Shown here piece by piece: positions 18,452-26,898 of a stretch of DNA of 64,000 bases (within the stretch, counting starts at the first letter, position 1; every line of letters starts with the position of its first letter). The notes beneath the pieces are model-generated. The model saw only the letters and a list, made by a program, of their open reading frames with translations, was not told the origin of the DNA and made no database searches. The position numbers and the translations under genes are program-made. The DNA is taken from the NCBI GenBank assembly GCA_018262505.1, contig JAGSYV010000057.1, positions 1 to 64,000 on the forward strand. Direction: 5' to 3'. This DNA is from Pseudomonadota bacterium. GTDB taxonomy: Bacteria; Pseudomonadota; Alphaproteobacteria; Rhizobiales; Pleomorphomonadaceae.

Positions 18452-18823
18452 ATGACCCATGCAACTGAGATCGCAGCCCGCTATATCGCCGCCTGGAACG
18501 AGAAGGATCCGTCGCGGCGAAATGCGCTGCTGGCGGCGCACTGGACCGAAGACGCCGAATATGTCGATCCCATGATGGGCGGCAAAGGGCGAGGCGAGGT
18601 GGGGGCGCTGATCGGTGCCGTCCATGAGCGGTTTCCGGGCTTCCGCTTTGCGTTGTCGGGGAACGCCGACGGCTATGGCGACCGGGTGCGCTTTTCCTGG
18701 ACGCTTGGCCCGGAAAGTGAGCCCGATATGATCGTCGGCACGGACTTCGTTCTTCTCGACGACCATCGGATCAAGGCGGTCGCGGGTTTCCTGGACAAGA
18801 TTCCGGCCGGCGGCTCGGACTGA
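18452..18823 (+). CDS. NTF2-like/SnoaL-like domain protein
   Basis: 123 residues. The start is ATG MTHATEIAARYIAAWNEKD, 5 nt after GGAGG. The YIAAWNEKD start, EDAEYVDP strand and FALSGNADGYGDRVRFSW pattern match the SnoaL/NTF2-like cone fold used by ester cyclases and small hydrolases. Catalytic identity cannot be read. It is 12 nt upstream of the XRE regulator gene, so one operon. Confidence 0.8.
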   Translation: MTHATEIAARYIAAWNEKDPSRRNALLAAHWTEDAEYVDPMMGGKGRGEVGALIGAVHERFPGFRFALSGNADGYGDRVRFSWTLGPESEPDMIVGTDFVLLDDHRIKAVAGFLDKIPAGGSD

Positions 18824-18835
18824 CGGAGGGGGACG

Positions 18836-19645
18836 ATGGAAGAAACTGTTCCGAGGGCGAGCGATTTCCTGCGCAGCTGGCGGCAGCGGCGCCGGCTCAG
18901 CCAGCTCGACTGCGCGCTCGAGGCGAATATCTCGCAGCGGCACCTGAGCTTCATCGAAAGCGGTCGCGCCACGCCCAGCCGGGACATGCTGCTCCATCTC
19001 GCCGAATGCCTGGACATCCCGCTGCGGGAGCGCAACGCCGCGCTTCTCGCGGCGGGGTTTGCCCCCGTCTACCCGGAACGGCGACTGGACGATCCGATGA
19101 TGAGCGGTGCCCGCGAGGCGGTCGACAGACTGCTGAAAGGGCATGAACCGTTCCCGGCGCTTGCCATCGACCGTCACTGGAACCTCCTAGCGGCCAACGC
19201 CGCCCTGGCTCCCTTGCTCATCGAGGTCGAAGACCGGGATCTGCTCGCCCCTCCCGCCAACGTGCTGCGGCTCAGCCTTCATCCGAGGGGGCTGGCGCCG
19301 CGGATCGCCAACCCTCCGGAATGGCGGGTCCATCTTCTCGAGCGTCTGCGACGCCAGATTGCCACCACGCAGGACGAGGCGCTGAGCGGGCTTCTGGTGG
19401 AACTCGCTGGCTACCCCAGCGACACCGCGCGGCACGAGGCGTCAGCCGAGCATGGCGCCGTTCTCGTTCCTTTGCGCCTGAAGACGCAGCGCGGCGAGCT
19501 GTCGCTGATTTCGACGACCACCGTCTTTGGCACGCCGCGTGACATCCTGCTTTCCGAGATCGCGATCGAGGCCTTCTTTCCGGCCGATGCCGCAACCCGC
19601 CAAATCCTGGAAGCCTGGCCGGCGGTGTCGTCTGCCAGTGCCTGA
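18836..19645 (+). CDS. XRE-family regulator with MmyB-like ligand-binding domain
   Basis: 269 residues. The N-terminal helix-turn-helix (SQLDCALEANISQRHLSFIE with SGRATPSRDMLLHLAECL) is followed by the MmyB-like C-terminal domain (PF17765 type): FPALAIDRHWNLLAANAAL, then WRVHLLERLRRQI and the final TTTVFGTPRDILLSEIAIE. These regulators bind small hydrophobic ligands. It probably controls its own operon through the palindrome upstream, and possibly the DUF1330 gene. Confidence 0.9.
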   Translation: MEETVPRASDFLRSWRQRRRLSQLDCALEANISQRHLSFIESGRATPSRDMLLHLAECLDIPLRERNAALLAAGFAPVYPERRLDDPMMSGAREAVDRLLKGHEPFPALAIDRHWNLLAANAALAPLLIEVEDRDLLAPPANVLRLSLHPRGLAPRIANPPEWRVHLLERLRRQIATTQDEALSGLLVELAGYPSDTARHEASAEHGAVLVPLRLKTQRGELSLISTTTVFGTPRDILLSEIAIEAFFPADAATRQILEAWPAVSSASA

Positions 19646-19664
19646 CACTTTCGGGACGAAGGTC

Positions 19665-19692
19665 AAAAAAAAGCCAGGCACGAAGCCTGGCT
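19665..19692 (-). terminator. Rho-independent terminator of the lsrB-like gene, bidirectional
   Basis: Stem AGCCAGGC / GCCTGGCT with a 5-nt loop. On the minus strand it is followed by eight T residues, giving a strong terminator about 155 nt after the LysR-family stop; on the plus strand only a weak ATTAGTTTT follows. Confidence 0.85.
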
Positions 19693-19845
19693 ATTAGTTT
19701 TGGAATGCGGTTCGCAGGGACGACCCGCACCTTCCAGAGGGGAACAGCTGAAGATTCGCTTTCGCGGATCATCGGTGTTTTCCGTTAAGGGAAAACGCGA
19801 GTCCTGCGCGGGATGCACAATGATACGTTGGCGATGTTTGCCAGG

Positions 19846-20736
19846 TTAATATGACCAGCGCTGGGCCTTGGACACCAGGAAGTCGCGGAAGGCGTGGACG
19901 CGCGCCGAGTTTCGGAGTTCGTCGGGGTAGACGAAATAGGTGTCGTAGGACAGGAGATCGACCTCGGGGATCAGCTGCTGCAAGCCGGAGTCCTCCTCGA
20001 CGATATAGTCGGGAAGAAGGGCGATGCCGACACCGCGCTGCACCGAATGCTTGATGGCGACAAGGTTGTTGACGCGCAACACCGGCAGGCGCGGATTGTC
20101 ATAGGGCCGGCCGACGCTTTCCAGCCAGTTCATGTCGCGCAGGTAATTGGGCGCGGCGACGCCGAAGGTGATGATCCGGTGCTGGTCGATATCCTCGATG
20201 GTCTTGGGGCTGCCGAAACGTTTGATGTAGGCCGGCGAGGCGAACAGGTGGAAGTGCACCGTGAACAGCTTGCGCTGGATCAGGTCGGGCTGGGTCGGCT
20301 GGCGCAGGCGGATGGCGACGTCGGCCTGCCGCATGGCGAGGTCGAGTTCATCATCATTGAGAATCAGCTGCAGTTGCACATCGGGGTAGAGGTCGACGAA
20401 TTCGTCGACGCGCGAGGTCAGCCAGGTGGAGCCGATACCGACGGTGGTGGTGACGCGCAGCGACCCGGAGGGGCGCTCGCGGCTGTCGGTCAGCCGGCCC
20501 TGCACGTCCTCGAGCTTCAGCAATACGTCATGGGCGGCGCGATAGAGCAGCTCGCCCTGTTCAGTGAGAATGAGGCCACGGGCGTGGCGGTGGAACAGCG
20601 GCACGCCGAGATCCTGCTCAAGGGCGCTGACCTGACGGCTGACGGCGGACTGGCTCATGTTCAGCGTGTCGCCGGCATGGGTAAAACTACCGGCATGGGC
20701 GGCGGCATGGAATATTCTGAGCTTGTCCCAATCCAT
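19846..20736 (-). CDS. lsrB: LysR-family regulator, LsrB/VtlR type
   Basis: 296 residues. The N-terminus MDWDKLRIFHAAAHAGSFTH and the helix-turn-helix SQSAVSRQVSALEQDL are very close to LsrB of Sinorhizobium and VtlR of Brucella, and the gene has the same neighbours as in Sinorhizobium (trxB, then lrp). LsrB controls LPS and glutathione/oxidative-stress genes. Oddly, the protein contains no cysteine at all, although redox sensing through cysteines is described for Sinorhizobium LsrB. Start taken at MDWDKL; a much longer upstream reading runs through repeat DNA and is rejected. Confidence 0.85.
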   Translation of the reverse strand: MDWDKLRIFHAAAHAGSFTHAGDTLNMSQSAVSRQVSALEQDLGVPLFHRHARGLILTEQGELLYRAAHDVLLKLEDVQGRLTDSRERPSGSLRVTTTVGIGSTWLTSRVDEFVDLYPDVQLQLILNDDELDLAMRQADVAIRLRQPTQPDLIQRKLFTVHFHLFASPAYIKRFGSPKTIEDIDQHRIITFGVAAPNYLRDMNWLESVGRPYDNPRLPVLRVNNLVAIKHSVQRGVGIALLPDYIVEEDSGLQQLIPEVDLLSYDTYFVYPDELRNSARVHAFRDFLVSKAQRWSY

Positions 20737-20847
20737 CGCGTCCCCCTTTGCCGCCCCCATCGCTGCTGACGGCCGATCTCGGCCACCGCTCTCTCGTCGG
20801 AGCAAGAACCAGACGACGGGGCCGGTCTTGCCGCTCCTTGTTTTGTC

Positions 20848-20889
20848 CCATCCGCTTGTCCGAAAAGTTTGGCAACTTTTCGAAGAGGC
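20848..20889. repeat. REP-like palindrome, copy 1 of 5
   Basis: CATCCGCTTG then TCCGAAAAGT-TTGGC-AACTTTTCGA. Member of a family with inner stem CCGAAAAGT / ACTTTTCGG and outer GCATCC / GGATGC. The first of three tandem copies in the lsrB leader. Confidence 0.75.
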
Positions 20890-20917
20890 TCGTGATTTCT
20901 TCCTATTGCATCCTTTT

Positions 20918-20951
20918 ATCCGAAAAGTGTGAAAACTTTTCGGGTACATGC
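20918..20951. repeat. REP-like palindrome, copy 2 of 5
   Basis: GCATCC, TCCGAAAAGT, then ACTTTTCGGG and ATGC. Middle copy of the tandem triplet. Confidence 0.75.
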
Positions 20952-20963
20952 TGTGCCTCGGCC

Positions 20964-21006
20964 GCATCCGCTGATCCGAAAAGTCTGCAACTTTTCGGGT
21001 TGATGC
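20964..21006. repeat. REP-like palindrome, copy 3 of 5
   Basis: GCATCCGCT, then CCGAAAAGT-CTGCA-ACTTTTCGG, then GATGC. Nearly identical to the copies at 35060 and 43550; last of the tandem triplet, just before the trxB stop region. Confidence 0.8.
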
Positions 21007-21067
21007 TCTAGGTTCAACGCTTCCTCGTTCCGGCGCAAGCCCTGAATTGCGCCGTTGCGCCAGTTGC

Positions 21068-22030
21068 TTACGCAACCTTTGTATCAGTTTCCAAGGCGCC
21101 GATGTAGCGTTCGGCCTCCAGCGCCGCCATGCAGCCCATGCCCGCCGCCGTCACCGCCTGGCGGAAGTGCTCGTCAGTGACGTCGCCGGCGGCGAACACG
21201 CCGGGCACCGACGTCGCCGTCGAATCGGGCGCCGTCCAGATATAACCCGACGACTTGAGGCGAACCTGACCGGTGAACAGCGAGGTGGCCGGGGCATGGC
21301 CGATGGCGACGAACACGCCGTCGGTGGCAACGTCGCGCGTGTCGCCGGTGACCATGTTCCTGAGGCGGACGCCGGTAACCGAGGGGGGGAAGCCCTCCTT
21401 GCCCAGCACCTCGTCGACGACGCTGTTCCAGATCACCTCGATCTTGGGATGGTTGAACAGGCGGTGCTGCATCACCCGCTCGGCGCGGAAGGCCTCGCGG
21501 CGGTGCACCACCGTCACCTTGTCGGCGTGGTGGGTGAGATAGAGCGCTTCCTCGACGGCGGTGTTGCCACCGCCGACCACCACCACATGCTTGCCGCGAT
21601 AGAAGAAGCCGTCGCAGGTGGCGCAGGCCGACACGCCGAAGCCCTGGAACTTGTGCTCGGACGGCAGGCCGAGCCAGCGCGCCTGGGCGCCGGTGGCGAT
21701 GATCAGCGCGTCGGTGGAATAGGTGTCGCCGGAATCGCAGGTGAGCTGGAACGGCCGCTTGCTGAGGTCGACCGAGGTGACGATGTCGGAGACGAGGCGG
21801 GTCCCCATGTGCTCGGCCTGGCTGCGCATCTGCTCCATCAGCCAGGGGCCCTGGATGGCGTCGGCAAAGCCGGGGTAGTTCTCGACATCGGTGGTGATGG
21901 TGAGCTGGCCGCCCTGCTGCAGGCCGGCGATCAGGATCGGCTCCAGCATGGCGCGGGCGGCATAGATGGCGGCGGTGTAGCCGGCCGGGCCGGAACCGAT
22001 GATGAGGGCCTTGGTATGGGTGTGCGTCAT
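21068..22030 (-). CDS. trxB: Thioredoxin-disulfide reductase
   Basis: 320 residues, full length. FAD-binding GSGPAGYTAAIYAAR at the N-terminus, redox-active CATC in VSACATCDGFFYRGK, NADPH-binding GGGNTAVEEALYL and the C-terminal FAD motif GVFAAGDVTDEHFRQAVTA. It reduces thioredoxin with NADPH in the cytoplasm. Divergent from lrp and upstream of lsrB on the same strand; lsrB lies 331 nt beyond its stop with three repeats between, so separate transcription is likely. Confidence 0.97.
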   Translation of the reverse strand: MTHTHTKALIIGSGPAGYTAAIYAARAMLEPILIAGLQQGGQLTITTDVENYPGFADAIQGPWLMEQMRSQAEHMGTRLVSDIVTSVDLSKRPFQLTCDSGDTYSTDALIIATGAQARWLGLPSEHKFQGFGVSACATCDGFFYRGKHVVVVGGGNTAVEEALYLTHHADKVTVVHRREAFRAERVMQHRLFNHPKIEVIWNSVVDEVLGKEGFPPSVTGVRLRNMVTGDTRDVATDGVFVAIGHAPATSLFTGQVRLKSSGYIWTAPDSTATSVPGVFAAGDVTDEHFRQAVTAAGMGCMAALEAERYIGALETDTKVA

Positions 22031-22309
22031 GCTCGTCTCGTTGCGTTCGCCGGCCGCGATGCGGTTCCGGCTGGACGCCGGCCGGCGGCGTCTGGAATCG
22101 GTTGAATGGTAGGTGCCCGACGGAGCGGTTTCAAGGCGGCGCGGCCTCGGCGGGCCTTGGTGCGGTTCGTCGTCCCCTGCCGAATGGCTTTTGTAACGGT
22201 TGACCGGGTTATAATATGTGTTCGTGTCGCCGAAAGATGCTTTCGTCGCGACGACCGGAACGGTATGTTCCGGGCCGAAACGCGAGCCGCCGGCTCCGGA
22301 GGATGTGAC

Positions 22310-22771
22310 ATGAAGGCCCGTCTCGACGCCATCGACTGGAAGATCCTGCGCGAGTTGCAGGGCGACGGGCGGATGACCAATGTCGAGTTGGCGAGCCGCG
22401 TCGGCATCTCGGCACCGCCGTGCCTGAGGCGCGTCAGGGCGCTAGAGGAAGCCGGTGTCATCCAGGGCTATCGGGCGCTGATCGACGAGAAGACGCTGGG
22501 CTTCGACGTGACGTTGTTCGCCTTCATTTCGCTGACCTCCCAGTCGGAAGCGGAAATCCTGGCCTTCGAGGCGCGGGTGAAGAACTGGCCGCTGGTGCGC
22601 GAGAGCTGGATGCAGTCGGGCGAAATCGACTTCATCCTGAAATGCGTCGCCCCCGACCTCAAGACCTGTCAGAACTTCGTGATCGAGCAGCTGACGGCGA
22701 CGCCCAACGTCGGCCAGGTGCGCACCAGCCTGACGCTGCGGCAGGTCAAGAACGAGCCGGTGATCGTCTGA
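22310..22771 (+). CDS. lrp: Lrp/AsnC-family regulator
   Basis: 153 residues, start ATG after CCGGAGGA. The AsnC-type helix-turn-helix (MTNVELASRVGISAPPCLRR) is followed by a RAM effector domain. It matches the Lrp gene found next to trxB in Sinorhizobium. Such regulators respond to amino acids and act as octamers. The 279-nt divergent region with trxB probably holds both promoters. Confidence 0.9.
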   Translation: MKARLDAIDWKILRELQGDGRMTNVELASRVGISAPPCLRRVRALEEAGVIQGYRALIDEKTLGFDVTLFAFISLTSQSEAEILAFEARVKNWPLVRESWMQSGEIDFILKCVAPDLKTCQNFVIEQLTATPNVGQVRTSLTLRQVKNEPVIV

Positions 22772-22966
22772 ATCCCGCCTTGGCGCCCGGATCGCAGCCT
22801 TTTCCCGCCTTGACGTAAGCGTTCGTCGCGCTGTTGACAGGCGCCGCCGGGCGTAGCATTTCCCTGCGGTCTATTTTTAGGCGGCCTTTTGTGCGAAAAG
22901 TCGCGCGGATTTTGGGACCGCCGCTTATCTGTCGCTTTGGCCGGCGGGACCGGTTGGACGTGGAGT

Positions 22967-24775
22967 ATGCACTTGAACTTCCTGAAGGGCCGGCTCGAAG
23001 GTTTCGTCGGAACGGAGCAGAAGCTCGGGCCGCTGGTGCGCCTTTTCCGGGCCAATTTTCGCCCCTATGCTTGGCGTTACGCCTACGCGGTTGCGATGAT
23101 GCTCATCGCCTCGGCTGCGACGGCCGGTAGCGTCTATATCCTCAAGGACATCGTCAACAAAATCTTCATTGAGAAGAGCCAGGGACTGGTGTTGACCATC
23201 GCCGGCCTCATCGTCGGCATCTATCTCGTCAAGGGCTTTGCGACCTATTTTTCGTCGGTAACGCTGACCAAGATTGGCAACAGCATGGTCGCCCACCTGC
23301 AACGGCAGCTCTATGGGGCGATGTTGAAGCAGGATATCGCCTTCTTCCAGCGGCATACTCTCGGCGACATCATGGTGCGCATTTCGCAGAACGCTGGCGC
23401 GGCCCGATCGGCGATCGATCTCATCGTGATGAGCCTTGGCCGCGACTTGTTCACTCTGGTGTCGCTGGTGAGCGTCATGGTGTGGCAAAACCCGATGATG
23501 TCGCTGCTGTCGCTGGTGATTGCTCCCCCAGCCGTCTTTGGTATCACCCACCTGCTCAGGAAGGTGCGTTCTGCGGCGCGCAAGGAGGTGATGACCTCAG
23601 CCCAGATCGTCACCATCGTGCAGGAGAGTGTCCAGGGCATTCGCGTCGTCAAGTCCTTTGGCCTCGAAGATCGGTTGCGCCGGAGTTTCGATGCGGCCAC
23701 GATCAACTCGGAGCGGCTTGCCAACCGCATGGCCACGCTGGGTGCTCGTTCGAGCCCGTTGATGGAGACGCTGGGCGGTTTTGCCATCGCTTTCGTGGTG
23801 CTGTTCGGTGGCTACCAGATCGTCCACTACAACGCCGATCCCGGTTCCTTCTTCTCCTTTATCGCGGCGCTGATAATGGCCTACGAGCCAGCGAAACGGC
23901 TGGCCCGCTTCAACCTCGACCTCGAGAGATCGCTGGTCGGCGTGCGCATGATGTACGAGGTGCTCGATCTCGTTCCTGAGCTGCAGTCGGCTCCGGACGC
24001 TATCGAGGCCGAGTTCGACGCGGCCATCGTTAGCTTCGACCGCGTCGATTTCGCCTATGGCGAGGCGCCGGTGCTGCGGGAGCTCAGCCTGACGGCGCCG
24101 GCCAATTCGGTGGTGGCGCTGGTCGGTCCCTCCGGTGCCGGCAAGTCGACGGTGTTCGCGCTGGTCGAGCGCTTCTACGATCCCAAGGGCGGCGCGATAC
24201 TGATCAACGGCACCGATATCCGCCGCTTCACCGTGGAATCGCTGCGCCGGCACATCGCGCTGGTGACGCAGGACACCTTCCTGTTCGATGGTACGGTGGC
24301 GGCCAACATCGCCGACGGCCGACCGGACGCCACACCCGCCGAGATCGAGGCGGCGGCGCGCGACGCCAACGCCTACGAGTTCATCATGGCGATGCCCGAC
24401 GGTTTCCAATCGCGGGTCGGCGAGGGCGGCGGCAATCTGTCCGGTGGGCAGCGCCAGCGCATCGCCATTGCTCGCGCCATCCTCAGGCAGGCGCCGATCC
24501 TGCTGCTCGACGAGGCGACCTCGGCGCTTGACGCCCAGGCCGAACGCGATATTCAGGAAGCGCTGGGCCGGCTGATGAAGGGGCGGACGACCTTCGTTAT
24601 CGCTCATCGCCTTGCCACCGTGCGCGATGCCGACGTCATCTACGTCATGGATAGAGGCGAGGTGGTGCAATCCGGCAACCACGCGCAGCTGATGGCCGAA
24701 GGCGGGCTCTACGCCCATCTCCGGGCGCTGCAGTTCAAGGACGAAAAGCCGACCATCGAGGCGGTGGCGGGCTGA
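22967..24775 (+). CDS. ABC exporter, MsbA-like (fused TMD-NBD)
   Basis: 602 residues. Six membrane spans in the first 330 residues, then a nucleotide-binding domain with Walker A VGPSGAGKST, signature LSGGQRQR, Walker B ILLLDEATSALD and the switch histidine in FVIAHRL. This is the lipid-A/LPS-core flippase type. Its place beside a run of glycosyltransferase genes suggests transport of an LPS or other envelope lipid intermediate, but drug or lipid export cannot be excluded. The start is the ATG of MHLNFLKG; its ribosome site is weak. Confidence 0.88.
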   Translation: MHLNFLKGRLEGFVGTEQKLGPLVRLFRANFRPYAWRYAYAVAMMLIASAATAGSVYILKDIVNKIFIEKSQGLVLTIAGLIVGIYLVKGFATYFSSVTLTKIGNSMVAHLQRQLYGAMLKQDIAFFQRHTLGDIMVRISQNAGAARSAIDLIVMSLGRDLFTLVSLVSVMVWQNPMMSLLSLVIAPPAVFGITHLLRKVRSAARKEVMTSAQIVTIVQESVQGIRVVKSFGLEDRLRRSFDAATINSERLANRMATLGARSSPLMETLGGFAIAFVVLFGGYQIVHYNADPGSFFSFIAALIMAYEPAKRLARFNLDLERSLVGVRMMYEVLDLVPELQSAPDAIEAEFDAAIVSFDRVDFAYGEAPVLRELSLTAPANSVVALVGPSGAGKSTVFALVERFYDPKGGAILINGTDIRRFTVESLRRHIALVTQDTFLFDGTVAANIADGRPDATPAEIEAAARDANAYEFIMAMPDGFQSRVGEGGGNLSGGQRQRIAIARAILRQAPILLLDEATSALDAQAERDIQEALGRLMKGRTTFVIAHRLATVRDADVIYVMDRGEVVQSGNHAQLMAEGGLYAHLRALQFKDEKPTIEAVAG

Positions 24776-25744
24776 TTAGCGTTTTCCCTCGCTTAGCCGC
24801 TGCCACGCGGCCAATACGGCGTCAGCAACATCGCTCGTCGAGTTGATTGGCGGGTAGGTGCCGCTGGCCGGCGCCACAGGGAAGCGGCCGACGTGCGCTT
24901 GCTGACTGAGAAGAGCGATGAACGTGTCGATCTTTGGGTGACCGCCAGAGGGGTGGAAGATCTGGATCGGCCGGCCGGTGGTGGCGGCTTCGCCGATCAT
25001 GTTGGTGGAATCGGCGGTGACGATCAGTTCGTCGGCCAGCGCCATGTAGGCGGCCAGCGGATTGGCGCCTTGGCCATTCCAGAAGACGACGCGGTCATTC
25101 TGCTCGGCGAGTGACCTGAGCGCGCCTGCCAGCACCGGCGGCGTGCGCCTGGAGGCGGTGATCATCAGCGAGGCGCCGGTAGTCAGCCGTTCCTTGAGCC
25201 CGGTGATGAATCCGGTGATGTCATCCGGCGTGAAGCGATGGTGGCGGCTGTCGCCGCCCACCAGCACGGCGAGGCGCGGCGGCGGCAGGGCCGCGAGATC
25301 GGCCGGCGGATTGGCGCGGATTGCGTCGAGCCGGGCCGGCGGCAGGCGGTTGGGCGCCGTCGTCACCACCTTGACCGACGGACCGCGCAGTTTGTCGTGC
25401 GCCTGGACGATGATGAGGTCGGCACCGTGGCGGTGCGTCCTCGGGTCCTTGAACAGCACCGTGCAGGTGGCCGGCGACAGGTGCTTCAGATGCCGGAGAT
25501 AGGCGACGGCCCGTCGCCCGGTGGCCAGGCAGATGTCCGGGTAGGGCGGGGCGAGCGGCGAGCCGGGCTGGTCCGGCCGGTCGCGCCAGTCGATCGGTCC
25601 CCAGGGCATCAGCCAGGTGAAAGGCGCGCGCGGGTGGACGCGGCGGACCTCCGGCGTGACGCCCATCGCCTCGGCGATGCCAGTCAGCGGTTGCTCGTCG
25701 CCCGCCTTGCCATCGGTGAGGATCCAGACCGAGGGCAGGGTCAT
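24776..25744 (-). CDS. ELM1-family protein (GT-B fold, formerly DUF1022)
   Basis: 322 residues. SVWILTDGKAGDEQPLTGIA at the N-terminus and, later, ADELIVTADSTNMIGEAATT with GRPIQIFHPSGGHPKI are the signature of the mitochondrial-fission-ELM1 family, which is widespread in alphaproteobacteria and has a glycosyltransferase-B-like fold. It is translationally coupled (4-nt overlap) to a GT4 gene, so it likely works in the same polysaccharide pathway; the biochemical role is not established. Confidence 0.88.
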   Translation of the reverse strand: MTLPSVWILTDGKAGDEQPLTGIAEAMGVTPEVRRVHPRAPFTWLMPWGPIDWRDRPDQPGSPLAPPYPDICLATGRRAVAYLRHLKHLSPATCTVLFKDPRTHRHGADLIIVQAHDKLRGPSVKVVTTAPNRLPPARLDAIRANPPADLAALPPPRLAVLVGGDSRHHRFTPDDITGFITGLKERLTTGASLMITASRRTPPVLAGALRSLAEQNDRVVFWNGQGANPLAAYMALADELIVTADSTNMIGEAATTGRPIQIFHPSGGHPKIDTFIALLSQQAHVGRFPVAPASGTYPPINSTSDVADAVLAAWQRLSEGKR

Positions 25745-26892
25745 GGCGCGGTGTCCATCAGGCGGCGGTAGGCGGAGAATTCCTGTTCCAGCATGCGCGT
25801 CGTGGTGTAGTTCTCAAGCACGAAGGCGCGGCCGGACCGCCCCATCTCCTTGAGCCGCGAGGGAGAGGCCAACGCTTCGCCGATGGCGCGCGCCATGGCC
25901 TCGGCGTCGCCGGGCGTCACCAGCCAGCCGGTGCGGCCGGGCAGCACGGTCTCGCGGCTGCCGCCGTGGTCAGTGGCGATCACCGGCGTTTCCATCGCCT
26001 CGGCCTCGATGGCGGCGCGGCCGAAGGCCTCCGGCTCGGTGGAGGCGGAGAAGGCGAGGTCGGCGGAGGCAAGCAGGGCCGGCACGTCACGCCGGCTGCC
26101 GGCGAGAACGATCCGCTCGGCAAGGCTGTGGCCGTCGATACGCGCCTTGAGATTGGCGATGGTCCGCTCGTTGCCGCTGCCGACCAGCACCAGGCGCCAG
26201 GGGTGGTCGGCGAGGCGGGCGAGCGCGTCGACCAGCACGGCGTGGCCCTTCCAGCCGGTGATGCGGCTGACCATGATCAGCATCGGCTCGCCATCGCCCA
26301 CGCCGAATTCGTGCCGGATGGCCGCCCGTTGCTCGGCGCTGACACTCGCCGGATCGAACAGGTCCGGCTGGATGCCGCGTGCCGCCACCACGATGCGACC
26401 CTTGGGATAGCCGTAGACGGTCTCGATATGATCGCGGATGAACTGGGAGTTGGCGACCACCAGGGGACCGCGCAACATGACGCGATTGTAGAACCGCTTC
26501 AGCGCGTTGCTGTGGCCATAGACGCCGTGAAAGGTGGTGAGGAAGCGGCAGCGACGGTGGGCAAGCCGTGTCGCCAGCCATCCGGCCCAGGCCGGTGCCC
26601 GGCTGCGGGCGTGGACGATGTCGATCGCCTCGCGATCGATCAGCTTTGCCACGGCAAAGGCGTTGCCGATGATAGACCAGGGGGATTTGCGGCCGACCGG
26701 AAGGACGAAATGCGTGGCGCCGCCGGCCTCGACGGCCGTTACCAGGTCGCCGCCGCCGCTCGCCACGAAGTTGACGATGCCCTTGCCGCGCAGGTAGCCG
26801 ACCATCTCCACGGTGGAGCGCTCGACCCCGCCGTCGCCAAGCGCGGGGAGAAGTTGCAGGATGCGGGGAGCATTTTGAACTGGGCTGGACAT
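25741..26892 (-). CDS. Glycosyltransferase family 4
   Basis: 383 residues, GT-B fold. The N-terminal ALGDGGVERSTVEMVGYL loop binds acceptor, and the C-terminal domain has SRITGWKGHAVLVDAL and the nucleotide-sugar motif ASTEPEAFGRAAIEAEAM with the two glutamates of the EX7E signature. Retaining transferase, cytoplasmic, for an LPS or envelope glycan. It starts 6 nt after the preceding GT4 gene and overlaps ELM1, so three genes in one operon. Confidence 0.9.
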   Translation of the reverse strand: MSSPVQNAPRILQLLPALGDGGVERSTVEMVGYLRGKGIVNFVASGGGDLVTAVEAGGATHFVLPVGRKSPWSIIGNAFAVAKLIDREAIDIVHARSRAPAWAGWLATRLAHRRCRFLTTFHGVYGHSNALKRFYNRVMLRGPLVVANSQFIRDHIETVYGYPKGRIVVAARGIQPDLFDPASVSAEQRAAIRHEFGVGDGEPMLIMVSRITGWKGHAVLVDALARLADHPWRLVLVGSGNERTIANLKARIDGHSLAERIVLAGSRRDVPALLASADLAFSASTEPEAFGRAAIEAEAMETPVIATDHGGSRETVLPGRTGWLVTPGDAEAMARAIGEALASPSRLKEMGRSGRAFVLENYTTTRMLEQEFSAYRRLMDTAP

Positions 26893-26898
26893 GCTGTC

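Noticed and set aside
20737-21075. Upstream extension of the LysR-family gene to an earlier start
   Set aside because: The extension runs through three REP-like palindromes, has no family similarity, and the protein clearly begins MDWDKLRIF as in LsrB/VtlR.
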